Positions 27,472 through 43,132 are shown, numbered from the stretch's first letter. The stretch is 64,000 bases of DNA from Pictodentalium vernedei (GCA_031216915.1 CM062288.1:182864596-182928595), one strand, 5' to 3'. Notes: generated by a model not told the origin, from the sequence alone. Numbers and translations: made by a program.

Positions 27472-28674
27472 ATGCAGTTATGGACAGCCTGGTTGTTACT
27501 GTTGACCAGAGATTTGCAGTCATGGTGTCTACTTTTCATTTTGGTCATTGTGTCATGTCTGTGTGTCATCCGTCTGTCAAGCTGTCACGCTTTCATATCT
27601 AGAGAGCAACACCCCCCCCCCACCCCCCACCCCCCAAAAAGCTATGGTTATTAGTGCTTATTGTTTTACATTTTGATTGTATTTAACAGTGCTATTGGCA
27701 AGACCTGGGTAGTCAATGTGGCTGGTGGTAATAACAAAAATACTATCTGAAGTGGCTCAGAGAAACCGGGGGGGGGGGGGGGGGGGGGGTGTGGTGTGGG
27801 TTGTGAAAATCGGGTAAAATCTAACTTACAAAGCTATTCGGCAATCAGGAAGGCCATGCTGTATCTTTTTACTGGTTGAAAATAGAGACTTGTGGCTTTT
27901 GTTCATTCAACTCAGGATAGACTCCAGATTATTTTGCCTGAGTGAAATCCAGGGGGAGATCACTCTTGTTTTCTCTTTAAGGTTCCGCTCCACAGTTTCG
28001 CACTATTGCACAGGGGTGAAATTTTTTTTTTGCATTTTAGAAACAAGGGATGCTCTGCTCCATGGGTGGGTAGGTGGGGTTGGTGGGAAAATTCTGTTTT
28101 GAGACTGCTAGGTGGATGATAATGACTGGTTTCGGTATTTTTTCAGGCAATTTTTCAGGTTGAAGTCTTGCCTTTGACAATAAATAATTCCACCCACATT
28201 CAGATTGTTTATTTCTACTTAATCAGATAGTGTTATATGTTTTTTTGTGGATTTGGGAAATGTAATACATGTAATGGGTTTGATAACTAAGTTACAGGAT
28301 ATTTGCATTTGAAGAGATTGTATGGCATGTCACATTTGGAAATGCCTGGAAACAGTGGAGCAGAACCTTAAAGAGCATTCTGCCGACGGTGTCAATTCTT
28401 GAACCAGGAAGTTCCTTATTTGTGTTTGAGTTATAAATACACCATTTTTTCAAAAAACTTTTCATTATTTCTGGTTTGTGTGCTATTGTCAGTAGTAGTT
28501 AACATTCATCAAGGGATATCTCAGCACAACTGGAAGGAAATAAATGGAAATTTTGAGAAATTTATTGATGTAGCCTAATTTCGCACTTGTTTTGAATTTT
28601 CGTCAAATTTTCAAAAACATTAAGGTAGAGCACTGCCTTTCCTAAACACTGAGCCTTGTATTTATGACAAATTT
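27472..28674 (+). repeat. Short monomer M19 with an internal deletion (type q)
   Basis: M19 is 1203 bp. At about 28018-28031, CACAGGGGTGAAATT runs straight into the T-run before GCATTTTAG. About 260 bp present in full monomers is missing. The breakpoints share AATT, which suits deletion at microhomology. The identical junction recurs in M25. Confidence 0.9.
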
Positions 28675-31600
28675 ATGCAGTTATGGACAGCCTGGTTGTT
28701 ACTGTTGACAAGAGATTTGCAGTCATGGTGTCTACTTTTTCATTTTGGTCATTGGTGTCATGTCTGTGTGTCATCGTCTGTCAAGCTCTTCACGCTTTCA
28801 AATCTAGAGACAAGACCCCCCCCCCCCCACCCCCCCCCCCCCCCAAAAAGCTATGGTTATTAGTGCTTATGGTTTTACATTTTGATTGTATTTAACAGTG
28901 CTATTGTCAGGACCTGGGTAGTCAATGTGGCTGGTGGTAATAACAAAAATACTATCTGAAGTGGCTCAGAGATATCGGGGGGGGGGGGGGGGTGGGGTGG
29001 TGTGGTGTGGTTGTGAAAATCGGGTAAAATCTAACTGAAAAAGCTATTCGGCAATCAGGAAGGCCATGCTGTATCTTTTTACTGGTTGAAAATAGAGACT
29101 TGTGGTTTTTGTTCATTCAACTCAGGATAGACTCCAGATTATTTTGCCTGAGTGAAATCCAGGGGAGATCACTCTTGTTTTCTCTTTAAGGTTCCGCTCC
29201 ACAGTTTCGCACTTTTGCACAGGGTGTGAAATTCTAAACAAAGGGCGTATGTTGAAACTAAGGCCATGTAAAATAGAGATATATTTTTCGTATCAGATAT
29301 ATGATTACATTAAGCTTTTTGTTGGACAAGAGAATTTGAAGTTTTGGTCCCAAAAAATGGAGTCTGATACATAGGGGTAAATTACCAGATGAATTATGGG
29401 AAACAGTGGCTTCGAAATATTGGCTATTTTTTTAAATGTAATATTTACTCTGGTTTGTTACCAGACAGGAAACTAAAAATGAGACGGAAACATATGAATT
29501 TTTTTTTTTGCATTTTAGAAACAAGGGATACTCTGCTCCAGGGGTGGGTAGGCGGGGGTTGGTGGGAAAATTCTGCTTTTGAGGCTGCTAGGTGGCTGAA
29601 AATGACTGGTTTCGGTATTTTTTCAGGCAATTTTTCAGGTTGAAGTCTTGCCTTTGACAATAAATAATTCCACCCACATTCAGATTGTTTATTTCTACTT
29701 AGTCAGATAGTGTTATATGTTTTTTTGTGGATTTGGGAAATGTAATACATGTAATGGGTTTGATAACTAAGTTACAGGATATCTGCATTTGAAGAGAGTG
29801 TATGGCATATCACATTTGGAAATGCCTGGAAAACTGTGGAGCAGAACCTTAAAGAGCATTCTGCCGACGGTGTCAATTCTTGAAACAGGAAGTTCCTTAT
29901 TTGTGTTTGAGTTATAAATACACCATTTTTCAAAAAACTTTTCATTATTTCTGGTTTGTGTGCTATTGTCAGTAGTAGTTAACATTCATCAAGGGATATC
30001 TCAGCACAACTGGAAGGAAATAAATGGAAATTTTGAGAAAATTTATTGATGTACCCTAATTTCGCACTTGTTTTGAATTTTCGTCAAGATTTCAGAAACA
30101 TTAAGGTAGAGCACTGCCCTTCCTAAACACCGAGCCTTGTATTTATGATAAATTTATTTATGCAGTTATGGACAGCCTGGTTGTTACTGTTGACCAGAGA
30201 TTTGCAGTCATGATGTTTACTTTTTCATTTTGGTCATTGGTGTCATGTCTGTGTGTCATCCGTCTGTCAAGCTGTTCACACTTTCATATCTAGAGAGCAA
30301 CACCCACCCCCCCCCCCCCCAAAAAAAAAGCTATGGTTATTAGTGCTTATTGTTTTACATTTTTGATTGTATTTAACAGTGCTATTGGCACGACCTGGGT
30401 AGTCAATGTGGCTGGTGGTAATAACAAAAATACTATCTGCAGTGGCTCAGAGAAATCGTGTGGGGGGGGGGGGGGGTGGTGTGGTTGTGGTTGTGAAAAT
30501 CGGGTAAAATCTAACTGAAAAAGCTATTCGGCAATCAGGAAAGCCATGCTGTATCTTTTTCCTGGTTGAAAATAGAGACTTGTGGTTTTTGTTCATTCAA
30601 CTCAGGATAGACTCCAGATTATTTTGCCTGAGTGAAATCCAGGGGGAGATCACTCTTGTTGTCTCTTTAAGGTTCCACTCCACAGTTTCGCACTATTGCA
30701 CAGGGGTGAAATTCTAAACAAAGGGCGTATGTTGAAACTAAGGCCATGTAAAATAGAAATATATTTTTCGTATCAGATATATGATTACATTAGGCTTTTG
30801 TTGGAGAAGAGAATTTGAAGTTTTGGTCCCAAAGTTGGAGTCTGATACATGGGGGTAAATTACCAGATGAATTATGGGAAACAGTGGCTTCGAAATATTG
30901 GCTATTTTTTTAAATGTAATATTTACACTGGTTTGTTACCAGACAGGAAACTAAAAATGAGACGGAAACATATGAATTTTTTTTCTGCATTTTAGAAACA
31001 AGGGATACTCTGCTCCAGGGGTGGGTAGGCGGGGTTGGTGGGAAAATTCTGCTTTTGAGGCTGCTAGGTAGCTGAAAATGACTGGTTTCGGTATTTTTTC
31101 AGGGAATTTTTCAGGTTGAAGTCTTGCCTTTGACAATAAATAATTCCACCCACATTCAGATTGTTTATTTCTACTTAGTCAGATAGTGTTATATGTTTTT
31201 TGTGGATTTGGGGAAATGTAATACATGTAATGGGTTTGATAACTAAGTTACAGGATATCTGCATTTGCAGAGAGTGTATGGCATGTCACATTTGGAAATG
31301 CCTGGAAAACTGTGGAGCAGAACCTTAAAGAGCATTCTGCCGACGGTGTCAATTCTTGAACCAGGAAGTTCCTTATTTGTGTTTGAGTTATAAATACACC
31401 ATTTTTCAAAAAACTTTTCATTATTTCTGGTTTGTGTGCTATTGTCAGTAGTAGTTAACATTCATCAAGGGATATCTCAGCACAACTGGAAGGAAATAAA
31501 TGGAAATTTTGAGGAAATTTATTGATGTAGCCTAATTTCGCACTTGTTTTGAATTTTCGTCAAGATTTCAAAAACATTAAGGTAGAGCACTGCCCTTCCT

Positions 31601-34600
31601 AAACACCGAGCCTTGTATTTATGACAAATTTATTTATGCAGTTATGGACAGCCTGGTTGTTACTGTTGACCAGAGATTTGCAGTCATGGTGTCTACTTTT
31701 TCATTTTGGTCATTGGTGTCATGTCTGTGTGTCATCTGTCTGTCAAGCTGTTCACACTTTCATATCTAGAGAGCAACACCCACCCCCCCCCCCCCCCCCC
31801 AAAAAAAAGCTATGGTTATTAGTTCTTATTGTTTTACATTTTGATTGTATTTAACAGTGCTATTGGCACGACCTGGGTATTCAATGTGGCTGGTGGTAAT
31901 AACAAAAATACTATCTGCAGTGGCTCAGAGAAATCGTGGGGGGGGGGGGGGGGGTGGTGTGGTGTGGTTGTGAAAATCAGGTAAAATCTAACTGAAAAAG
32001 CTATTCGGCAATCAGGAAGGCCATGCAGTGTCTTTTTACTGGTTGAAAATAGAGACTTGTGGTTTTTGTTCAATCAACTCAGGATAGACTCCAGATTATT
32101 TTGCCTGAGTGAAATCCAGGGGGAGACCACTCTTGTTTTCTCTTTAAGGTTCCGCTCCACAATTTCGCACTATTGCACAGGGGTGAAATTCTAAACAAAG
32201 GGCGTATGTTGAAACTAAGGCCATGTAAAATAGAGATATATTTTTAGTATCAGATATATGATTACATTAGGCTTTTTGTGGGACAAGAGAATTTGAAGTT
32301 TTGGTCCCAAAGTTGGAGTCTGATACATAGGGGTAAATTACCAGATGAATTATGGGAAACAGTGGCTTCGAAATATTGGGCTATTTTTTTAAATGTAATT
32401 TTTACACTGGTTTGTTACCAGACAGGAAACTAAAAATGAGACGGAAACATATGAATTTTTTTTTTGCATTTTAGAAACAAGGGATACTCTGCTCCAGGGG
32501 TGGGTAGGCGGGGTAGGTGAGGAAAATTCTGCTTTTGAGGCTGCTAGGTGGCTGAAAATGACTGGTTTCGGTATTTTTTTCAGGCAATTTTTCAGGTTGA
32601 AGTCTTGCCTTTGACAATAAATAATTCCACCCACATTCAGATTGTTTATTTCTACTTAGTCAGATAGTGTTATATGTTTTTTTGTGGATTTGGGGAAATG
32701 TAATACATGTAATGGGTTTGATAACTAAGTTACAGGATATCTGCATTTGAAGAGAGTGTATGGCATATCACATTTGGAAATGCCTGGAAAACTGTGGAGC
32801 AGAACCTTAAAGAGCATTCTGCCGACGGTGTCAATTCTTGAAACAGGAAGTTCCTTATTTGTGTTTGAGTTATAAATACACCATTTTTCAAAAAACTTTT
32901 CATTATTTCTGGTTTGTGTGCTATTGTCAGTAGTAGTTAACATTCATCAAGGGATATCTCAGCACAACTGGAAGGAAATAAATTGAAATTTTGAGAAAAT
33001 TTATTGATGTACCCTAATTTCGCACTTGTTTTGAATTTTCGTCAAGATTTCAGAAACATTAAGGTAGAGCACTGCCCTTCCTAAACACCGAGCCTTGTAT
33101 TTATGATAAATTTATTTATGCAGTCATGGACAGCCTGGTTGTTACTGTTGACCAGAGATTTGCAGTCATGATGTTTACTTTTTCATTTTGGTCATTGGTG
33201 TCATGTCTGTGTGTCATCCGTCTGTCAAGCTGTTCACACTTTCATATCTAGAGAGCAACACCCACCCCCCCCCAAAAAAAAAGCTATGGTTATTAGTGCT
33301 TATTGTTTTACATTTTGATTGTATTCAGTGCCATTGGCACGACCTGGGTAGTCAATGTGGCTGGTGGTAATAACAAAAATACTATCTGCAGTGGCTCAGA
33401 GAAATCGTGTGGGGGGGGGGGGGGTGGTGTGGTGTGGTTGTGAAAATCGGGTAAAATCTAACTGAAAAAGCTATTCGGCAATCAGGAAAGCCATGCTGTA
33501 TCTTTTTACTGGTTGAAAATAGAGACTTGTGGTTTTTGTTCATTCAACTCAGGATAGACTCCAGATTATTTTGCCTGAGTGAAATCCAGGGGGAGATCAC
33601 TCTTGTTGTCTCTTTAAGGTTCCACTCCACAGTTTCGCACTATTGCACAGGGGTGAAATTCTAAACAAAGGGCGTATGTTGAAACTAAGGCCATGTAAAA
33701 TAGAGATATATTTTTCGTATCAGATGTATGATTACATTAGGCTTTTTGTTGGAGAAGAGAATTTGAAGTTTTGGTCCCAAAGTTGGAGTCTGATACATGG
33801 GGGTAAATTACCAGATGAATTATGGGAAACAGTGGCTTCGAAATATTGGCTATTTTTTTAAATGTAATATTTACACTGGTTTGTTACCAGACAGGAAACT
33901 AAAAATGAGACGGAAACATATGAATTTTTTTTCTGCATTTTAGAAACAAGGGATACTCTGCTCCAGGGGTGGGTAGGCGGGTTGGTGGGAAAATTCTGCT
34001 TTTGAGGCTGCTAGGTGGCTGAAAATGACTGGTTTCGGTATTTTTTCAGGGAATTTTTCAGGTTGAAGTCTTGCCTTTGACAATAAATAATTCCACCCAC
34101 ATTCAGATTGTTTATTTCTACTTAGTCAGATAGTGTTATATGTTTTTTGTGGATTTGGGAAATGTAATACATGTAATGGGTTTGATAACTAAGTTACAGG
34201 ATATCTGCATTTGCAGAGAGTGTATGGCATGTCACATTTGGAAATGCCTGGAAAACTGTGGAGCAGAACCTTAAAGAGCATTCTGCCGACGGTGTCAATT
34301 CTTGAACCAGGAAGTTCCTTATTTGTGTTTGAGTTATAAATACACCATTTTTCAAAAAACTTTTCATTATTTCTGGTTTGTGTGCTATTGTCAGTAGTAG
34401 TTAACATTCATCAAGGGATATCTCAGCACAACTGGAAGGAAATAAATGGAAATTTTGAGAAATTTATTGATGTAGCCTAATTTCGCACTTGTTTTGAATT
34501 TTCGTCAAGATTTCAAAAACATTAAGGTAGAGCACTGCCCTTCCTAAACACCGAGCCTTGTATTTATGACAAATTTATTTATGCAGTTATGGACAGCCTG

Positions 34601-36050
34601 GTTGTTACTGTTGACCAGAGATTTGCAGTCATGGTGTCTACTTTTTCATTTTGGTCATTGGTGTCATGTCTGTGTGTCATCTGTCTGTCAAGCTGTTCAC
34701 ACTTTCATATCTAGAGAGCAACACCCACCCCACCCCCCCCCCCCCAAAAAAGCTATGGTTATTAGTTCTTATTGTTTTACATTTTGATTGTATTTAACAG
34801 TGCTATTGGCACGACCTGGGTAGTCAATGTGGCTGGTGGTAATAACAAAAATACTATCTGCAGTGGCTCAGAGAAATCGTGGGGGGGGGGGGGGGGGTGG
34901 TGTGGTGTGGTTGTGAAAATCAGGTAAAATCTAACTGAAAAAGCTATTCGGCAATCAGGAAGGCCATGCAGTGTCTTTTTACTGGTTGAAAATAGAGACT
35001 TGTGGTTTTTGTTCAATCAACTCAGGATAGACTCCAGATTATTTTGCCTGAGTGAAATCCAGGGGGAGACCACTCTTGTTTTCTCTTTAAGGTTCCGCTC
35101 CACAATTTCGCACTATTGCACAGGGGTGAAATTCTAAACAAAGGGCGTATGTTGAAACTAAGGCCATGTAAAATAGAGATATATTTTTAGTATCAGATAT
35201 ATGATTACATTAGGCTTTTTGTGGGACAAGAGAATTTGAAGTTTTGGTCCCAAAGTTGGAGTCTGATACATAGGGGTAAATTACCAGATGAATTATGGGA
35301 AACAGTGGCTTCGAAATATTGGCTATTTTTTTAAATGTAATTTTTACACTGGTTTGTTACCAGACAGGAAACTAAAAATGAGACGGAAACATATGAATTT
35401 TTTTTTTGCATTTTAGAAACAAGGGATACTCTGCTCCAGGGGTGGGTAGGCGGGGTTGGTGGGAAAATTCTGCTTTTGAGGCTGCTAGGTGGCTGAAAAT
35501 GACTGGTTTCGGTATTTTTTCAGGCAATTTTTCAGGTTGAAGTCTTGCCTTTGACAATAAATAATTCCACCCACATTCAGATTGTTTATTTCTACTTAGT
35601 CAGATAGTGTTATATGTTTTTTGTGGATTTGGGAAATGTAATACATGTAATGGGTTTGATAACTAAGTTACAGGATATCTGCATTTGAAGAGAGTGTATG
35701 GCATGTCACATTTGGAAATGCCTGGAAAACTGTGGAGCAGAACCTTAAAGAGCATTCTGCCGACGGTGTCAATTCTTGAACCAGGAAGTTCCTTATTTGT
35801 GTTTGAGTTATAAATACACCATTTTTCAAAAAACTTTTCATTATTTCTGGTTTGTGTGCTATTGTCAGTAGTAGTTAACATTCATCAAGGGATATCTCAA
35901 CACAACTGGAAGGAAATAAATGGAAATTTTGAGAAATTTATTGATGTAGCCTAATTTCGCACTTGTTTTGAATTTTCGTCAAGATTTCAAAAACATTAAG
36001 GTAAAGCACTGCCTTTCCTAAACACCGAGCCTTGTATTTATGACAAATTT

Positions 36051-37248
36051 ATGCAGTTATGGACAGCCTGGTTGTTACTGTTGACCAGAGATTTGCAGTC
36101 ATGGTGTCTACTTTTTCATTTTGGTCATTGTGTCATGTCTGTGTGTCATCCGTCTGTCAAGCTGTTCACGCTTTCATATCTAGAGAGCAACACCCCCCCA
36201 CCCCCACCCCCCAAAAAAGCTATGGTTATTAGTGCTTATTGTTTTACATTTTGATTGTATTTAACAGTGCTATTGGCAAGACCTGGGTAGTCAATGTGGC
36301 TGGTGGTAATAACAAAAATACTATCTGAAGTGGCTCAGAGAATCCGGGGGGGGGGGGGGGGGGGTGTGGTGTGGTTGTGAAAATCGGGTAAAATCTAACT
36401 TACAAAGCTATTCGGCAATCAGGAAGGCCATGCTGTATCTTTTTACTGGTTGAAAATAGAGACTTGTGGCTTTTGTTCATTCAACTCAGGATAGACTCCA
36501 GATTATTTTGCCTGAGTGAAATCCAGGGGGAGATCACTCTTGTTTTCTCTTTAAGGTTCCGCTCCACAGTTTCGCACTATTGCACAGGGGTGAAATTTTT
36601 TTTTTGCATTTTAGAAACAAGGGATACTCTGCTCCATGGGTGGGTAGGTGGGGTTGGTGGGAAAATTCTGTTTTGAGACTGCTAGGTGGATGAAAATGAC
36701 TGGTTTCGGTATTTTTTCAGGCAATTTTTCAGGTTGAAGTCTTGCCTTTGACAATAAATAATTCCACCCACATTCAGATTGTTTATTTCTACTTAATCAG
36801 ATAGTGTTATATGTTTTTTTGTGGATTTGGGAAATGTAATACATGTAATGGGTTTGATAACTAAGTTACAGGATATTTGCATTTGAAGAGATTGTATGGC
36901 ATGTCACATTTGGAAATGCCTGGAAAACAGTGGAGCAGAACCTTAAAGAGCATTCTGCCGACGGTGTCAATTCTTGAACCAGGAAGTTCCTTATTTGTGT
37001 TTGAGTTATAAATACACCATTTTTCAAAAAACTTTTCATTATTTCTGGTTTGTGTGCTATTGTCAGTAGTAGTTAACATTCATCAAGGGATATCTCAGCA
37101 CAACTGGAAGGAAATAAATGGAAATTTTGAGAAATTTATTGATGTAGCCTAATTTCGCACTTGTTTTGAATTTTCGTCAAGATTTCAAAAACATTAAGGT
37201 AGAGCACTGCCTTTCCTAAACACTGAGCCTTGTATTTATGACAAATTT
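36051..37248 (+). repeat. Short monomer M25, same deletion junction as M19
   Basis: M25 is 1198 bp. The junction GGGGTGAAATTTTTT at about 36591-36605 matches M19, 8.58 kb upstream. Its neighbours also match: p before and r after, as at M18 and M20. One deletion was therefore spread with a multi-monomer block, not made twice. Confidence 0.88.
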
Positions 37249-40200
37249 ATGCAGTTATGGACAGCCTGGTTGTTACTGTTGACCAGAGATTTGCAGTCAT
37301 GGTGTCTACTTTTTCATTTTGGTCATTGGTGTCATGTCTGTGTGTCATCCGTCTGTCAAGCTCTTCACGCTTTCAAATCTAGAGACAAGACCCCCCCCCC
37401 CCACCCCCCCAAAAAGCTATGGTTATTAGTGCTTATTGTTTTACATTTTGATTGTATTTAACAGTGCTATTGTCAGAACCTGGGTAGTCAATGTGGCTGG
37501 TGGTAATAACAAAAATACTATCTGAAGTGGCTCAGAGATATCGGGGGGGGGGGGGGGGGGTGGGGTGGTGTGGTGTGGTTGTGAAAATCGGGTAAAATCT
37601 AACTGAAAAAGCTATTCGGCAATCAGGAAGGCCATGCTGTATCTTTTTACTGGTTGAAAATAGAGACTTGTGGTTTTTGTTCATTCAACTCAGGATAGAC
37701 TCCAGATTATTTTGCCTGAGTGAAATCCAGGGGGAGATCACTCTTGTTGTCTCTTTAAGGTTCCACTCCACAGTTTCGCACTATTGCACAGGGGTGAAAT
37801 TCTAAACAAAGGGCGTATGTTGAAACTTAGGCCATGTAAAATAGAGATATATTTTTCGTATCAGATATATGATTACATTAGGCTTTTTGTTGGAGAAGAG
37901 AATTTGAAGTTTTGGTCCCAAAGTTGGAGTCTGATACATGGGGGTAAATTACCAGATGAATTATGGGAAACAGTGGCTTCGAAATATTGGCTATTTTTTT
38001 AAATGTAATATTTACACTGGTTTGTTACCAGACAGGAAACTAAAAATGAGACGGAAACATATGAATTTTTTTTCTGCATTTTAGAAACAAGGGATACTCT
38101 GCTCCAGGGGTGGGTAGGCGGGGTTGGTGGGAAAATTCTGCTTTTGAGGCTGCTAGGTGGCTGAAAATGACTGGTTTCGGTATTTTTTCAGGGAATTTTT
38201 CAGGTTGAAGTCTTGCCTTTGACAATAAATAATTCCACCCACATTCAGATTGTTTATTTCTACTTAGTCAGATAGTGTTATATGTTTTTTGTGGATTTGG
38301 GAAATGTAATACATGTAATGGGTTTGATAACTAAGTTACAGGATATCTGCATTTGCAGAGAGTGTATGGCATGTCACATTTGGAAATGCCTGGAAAACTG
38401 TGGAGCAGAACCTTAAAGAGCATTCTGCCGACGGTGTCAATTCTTGAACCAGGAAGTTCCTTATTTGTGTTTGAGTTATAAATACACCATTTTTCAAAAA
38501 ACTTTTCATTATTTCTGGTTTGTGTGCTATTGTCAGTAGTAGTTAACATTCATCAAGGGATATCTCAGCACAACTGGAAGGAAATAAATGGAAATTTTGA
38601 GAAATTTATTGATGTAGCCTAATTTCGCACTTGTTTTGAATTTTCGTCAAGATTTCAAAAACATTAAGGTAGAGCACTGCCCTTCCTAAACACCGAGCCT
38701 TGTATTTATGACAAATTTATTTATGCAGTTATGGACAGCCTGGTTGTTACTGTTGACCAGAGATTTGCAGTCATGGTGTCTACTTTTTCATTTTGGTCAT
38801 TGGTGTCATGTCTGTGTGTCATCTGTCTGTCAAGCTGTTCACACTTTCATATCTAGAGAGCAACACCCACCCCCCCCCCCCAAAAAAAAAAGCTATGGTT
38901 ATTAGTTCTTATTGTTTTACATTTTGATTGTATTTAACAGTGCTATTGGCACGACCTGGGTAGTCAATGTGGCTGGTGGTAATAACAAAAATACTATCTG
39001 CAGTGGCTCAGAGAAATCGTGGGGGGGGGGGGGGTGGTGTGGTGTGGTTGTGAAAATCAGGTAAAATCTAACTGAAAAAGCTATTCGGCAATCAGGAAGG
39101 CCATGCAGTGTCTTTTTACTGGTTGAAAATAGAGACTTGTGGTTTTTGTTCAATCAACTCAGGATAGACTCCAGATTATTTTGCCTGAGTGAAATCCAGG
39201 GGGAGACCACTCTTGTTTTCTCTTTAAGGTTCCGCTCCACAATTTCGCACTATTGCACAGGGGTGAAATTCTAAACAAAGGGCGTATGTTGAAACTAAGG
39301 CCATGTAAAATAGAGATATATTTTTAGTATCAGATATATGATTACATTAGGCTTTTTGTGGGACAAGAGAATTTGAAGTTTTGGTCCCAAAGTTGGAGTC
39401 TGATACATAGGGGTAAATTACCAGATGAATTATGGGAAACAGTGGCTTCGAAATATTGGCTATTTTTTTAAATGTAATTTTTACACTGGTTTGTTACCAG
39501 ACAGGAAACTAAAAATGAGACGGAAACATATGAATTTTTTTTTTGCATTTTAGAAACAAGGGATACTCTGCTCCAGGGGTGGGTAGGCGGGGTAGGTGGG
39601 AAAATTATGCTTTTGAGGCTGCTAGGTGGCTGAAAATGACTGGTTTCGGTATTTTTTCAGGCAATTTTTCAGGTTGAAGTCTTGCCTTTGACAATAAATA
39701 ATTCCACCCACATTCAGATTGTTTATTTCTACTTAGTCAGATAGTGTTATATGTTTTTTTGTGGATTTGGGAAATGTAATATATGTAATGGGTTTGATAA
39801 CTAAGTTACAGGATATCTGCATTTGAAGAGAGTGTATGGCATATCACATTTGGAAATGCCTGGAAAACTGTGGAGCAGAACCTTAAAGAGCATTCTGCCG
39901 ACGGTGTCAATTCTTGAAACAGGAAGTTCCTTATTTGTGTTTGAGTTATAAATACACCATTTTTCAAAAAACTTTTCATTATTTCTGGTTTGCGTGCTAT
40001 TGTCAGTAGTAGTTAACATTCATCAAGGGATATCTCAGCACAACTGGAAGGAAATAAATGGAAATTTTGAGAAATTTATTGATGTACCCTAATTTCGCAC
40101 TTGTTTTGAATTTTCGTCAAGATTTCAGAAACATTAAGGTAGAGCACTGCCCTTCCTAAACACCGAGCCTTGTATTTATGATAAATTTATTTATGCAGTT

Positions 40201-43132
40201 ATGGACAGCCTGGTTGTTACTGTTGACCAGAGATTTGCAGTCATGATGTTTACTTTTTCATTTTGGTCATTGGTGTCATGTCTGTGTGTCATCCGTCTGT
40301 CAAGCTGTTCACACTTTCATATCTAGAGAGCAACACCCACCCCCCCCCCAAAAAAAAGCTATGGTTATTAGTGCTTATTGTTTTACATTTTGATTGTATT
40401 TAACAGTGCTATTGGCACGACCTGGGTAGTCAATGTGGCTGGTGGTAATAACAAAAATACTATCTGCAGTGGCTCAGAGAAATCGTGTGGGGGGGGGGGG
40501 GGGGGGGGGTGGTGTGGTGTGGTTGTGAAAATCGGGTAAAATCTAACTGAAAAAGCTATTCGGCAATCAGGAAAGCCATGCTGTATCTTTTTACTGGTTG
40601 AAAATAGAGACTTGTGGTTTTTGTTCATTCAACTCAGGATAGACTCCAGATTATTTTGCCTGAGTGAAATCCAGGGGGAGATCACTCTTGTTGTCTCTTT
40701 AAGGTTCCACTCCACAGTTTCGCACTATTGCACAGGGATGAAATTCTAAACAAAGGGCGTATGTTGAAACTAAGGCCATGTAAAATAGAGATATATTTTT
40801 CGTATCAGATATATGATTACATTAGGCTTTTTGTTGGAGAAGAGAATTTGAAGTTTTGGTCCCAAAGTTGGAGTCTGATACATGGGGGTAAATTACCAGA
40901 TGAATTATGGGAAACAGTGGCTTCGAAATATTGGCTATTTTTTTAAATGTAATATTTACACTGGTTTGTTACCAGACAGGAAACTAAAAATGAGACGGAA
41001 ACATATGAATTTTTTTTCTGCATTTTAGAAACAAGGGATACTCTGCTCCAGGGGTGGGTAGGCGGGTTGGTGGGAAAATTCTGCTTTTGAGGCTGCTAGG
41101 TGGCTGAAAATGACTGGTTTCGGTATTTTTTCAGGGAATTTTTCAGGTTGAAGTCTTGCCTTTGACAATAAATAATTCCACCCACATTCAGATTGTTTAT
41201 TTCTACTTAGTCAGATAGTGTTATATGTTTTTTGTGGATTTGGGAAATGTAATACATGTAATGGGTTTGATAACTAAGTTACAGGATATCTGCATTTGCA
41301 GAGAGTGTATGGCATGTCACATTTGGAAATGCCTGGAAAACTGTGGAGCAGAACCTTAAAGAGCATTCTGCCGACGGTGTCAATTCTTGAACCAGGAAGT
41401 TCCTTATTTGTGTTTGAGTTATAAATACACCATTTTTCAAAAAACTTTTCATTATTTCTGGTTTGTGTGCTATTGTCAGTAGTAGTTAACATTCATCAAG
41501 GGATATCTCAGCACAACTGGAAGGAAATAAATGGAAATTTTGAGAAATTTATTGATGTAGCCTAATTTCGCACTTGTTTTGAATTTTCGTCAAGATTTCA
41601 AAAACATTAAGGTAGAGCACTGCCCTTCCTAAACACCGAGCCTTGTATTTATGACAAATTTATTTATGCAGTTATGGACAGCCTGGTTGTTACTGTTGAC
41701 CAGAGATTTGCAGTCATGGTGTCTACTTTTTCATTTTGGTCATTGGTGTCATGTCTGTTTGTCATCTGTCTGTCAAGCTGTTCACACTTTCATATCTAGA
41801 GAGCAACACCCACCCCACCCCCCCCAAAAAAAGCTATGGTTATTAGTTCTTATTGTTTTACATTTTGATTGTATTTAACAGTGCTATTGGCACGACCTGG
41901 GTAGTCAATGTGGCTGGTGGTAATAACAAAAATACTATCTGCAGTGGCTCAGAGAAATCGTGCGGGGGGGGGGGGGGGGTGGTGTGGTGTGGTTGTGAAA
42001 ATCAGGTAAAATCTAACTGAAAAAGCTATTCGGCAATCAGGAAGGCCATGCAGTGTCTTTTTACTGGTTGAAAATAGAGACTTGTGGTTTTTGTTCAATC
42101 AACTCAGGATAGACTCCAGATTATTTTGCCTGAGTGAAATCCAGGGGGAGACCACTCTTGTTTTCTCTTTAAGGTTCCGCTCCACAATTTCGCACTATTG
42201 CACAGGGGTGAAATTCTAAACAAAGGGCGTATGTTGAAACTAAGGCCATGTAAAATAGAGATATATTTTTAGTATCAGATATATGATTACATTAGGCTTT
42301 TTGTGGGACAAGAGAATTTGAAGTTTTGGTCCCAAAGTTGGAGTCTGATACATAGGGGTAAATTACCAGATGAATTATGGGAAACAGTGGCTTCGAAATA
42401 TTGGCTATTTTTTTAAATGTAATTTTTACACTGGTTTGTTACCAGACAGGAAACTAAAAATGAGACGGAAACATATGAATTTTTTTTTTGCATTTTAGAA
42501 ACAAGGGATACTCTGCTCCAGGGGTGGGTAGGCGGGGTTGGTGGGAAAATTCTGCTTTTGAGGCTGCTAGGTGGCTGAAAATGACTGGTTTCGGTATTTT
42601 TTCAGGCAATTTTTCAGGTTGAAGTCTTGCCTTTGACAATAAATAATTCCACCCACATTCAGATTGTTTATTTCTACTTAGTCAGATAGTGTTATATGTT
42701 TTTTGTGGATTTGGGAAATGTAATACATGTAATGGGTTTGATAACTAAGTTACAGGATATCTGCATTTGAAGAGAGTGTATGGCATGTCACATTTGGAAA
42801 TGCCTGGAAAACTGTGGAGCAGAACCTTAAAGAGCATTCTGCCGACGGTGTCAATTCTTGAACCAGGAAGTTCCTTATTTGTGTTTGAGTTATAAATACA
42901 CCATTTTTCAAAAAACTTTTCATTATTTCTGGTTTGTGTGCTATTGTCAGTAGTAGTTAACATTCATCAAGGGATATCTCAACACAACTGGAAGGAAATA
43001 AATGGAAATTTTGAGAAATTTAGTGATGTAGCCTAATTTCGCACTTGTTTTGAATTTTCGTCAAGATTTCAAAAACATTAAGGTAAAGCACTGCCTTTCC
43101 TAAACACCGAGCCTTGTATTTATGACAAATTT

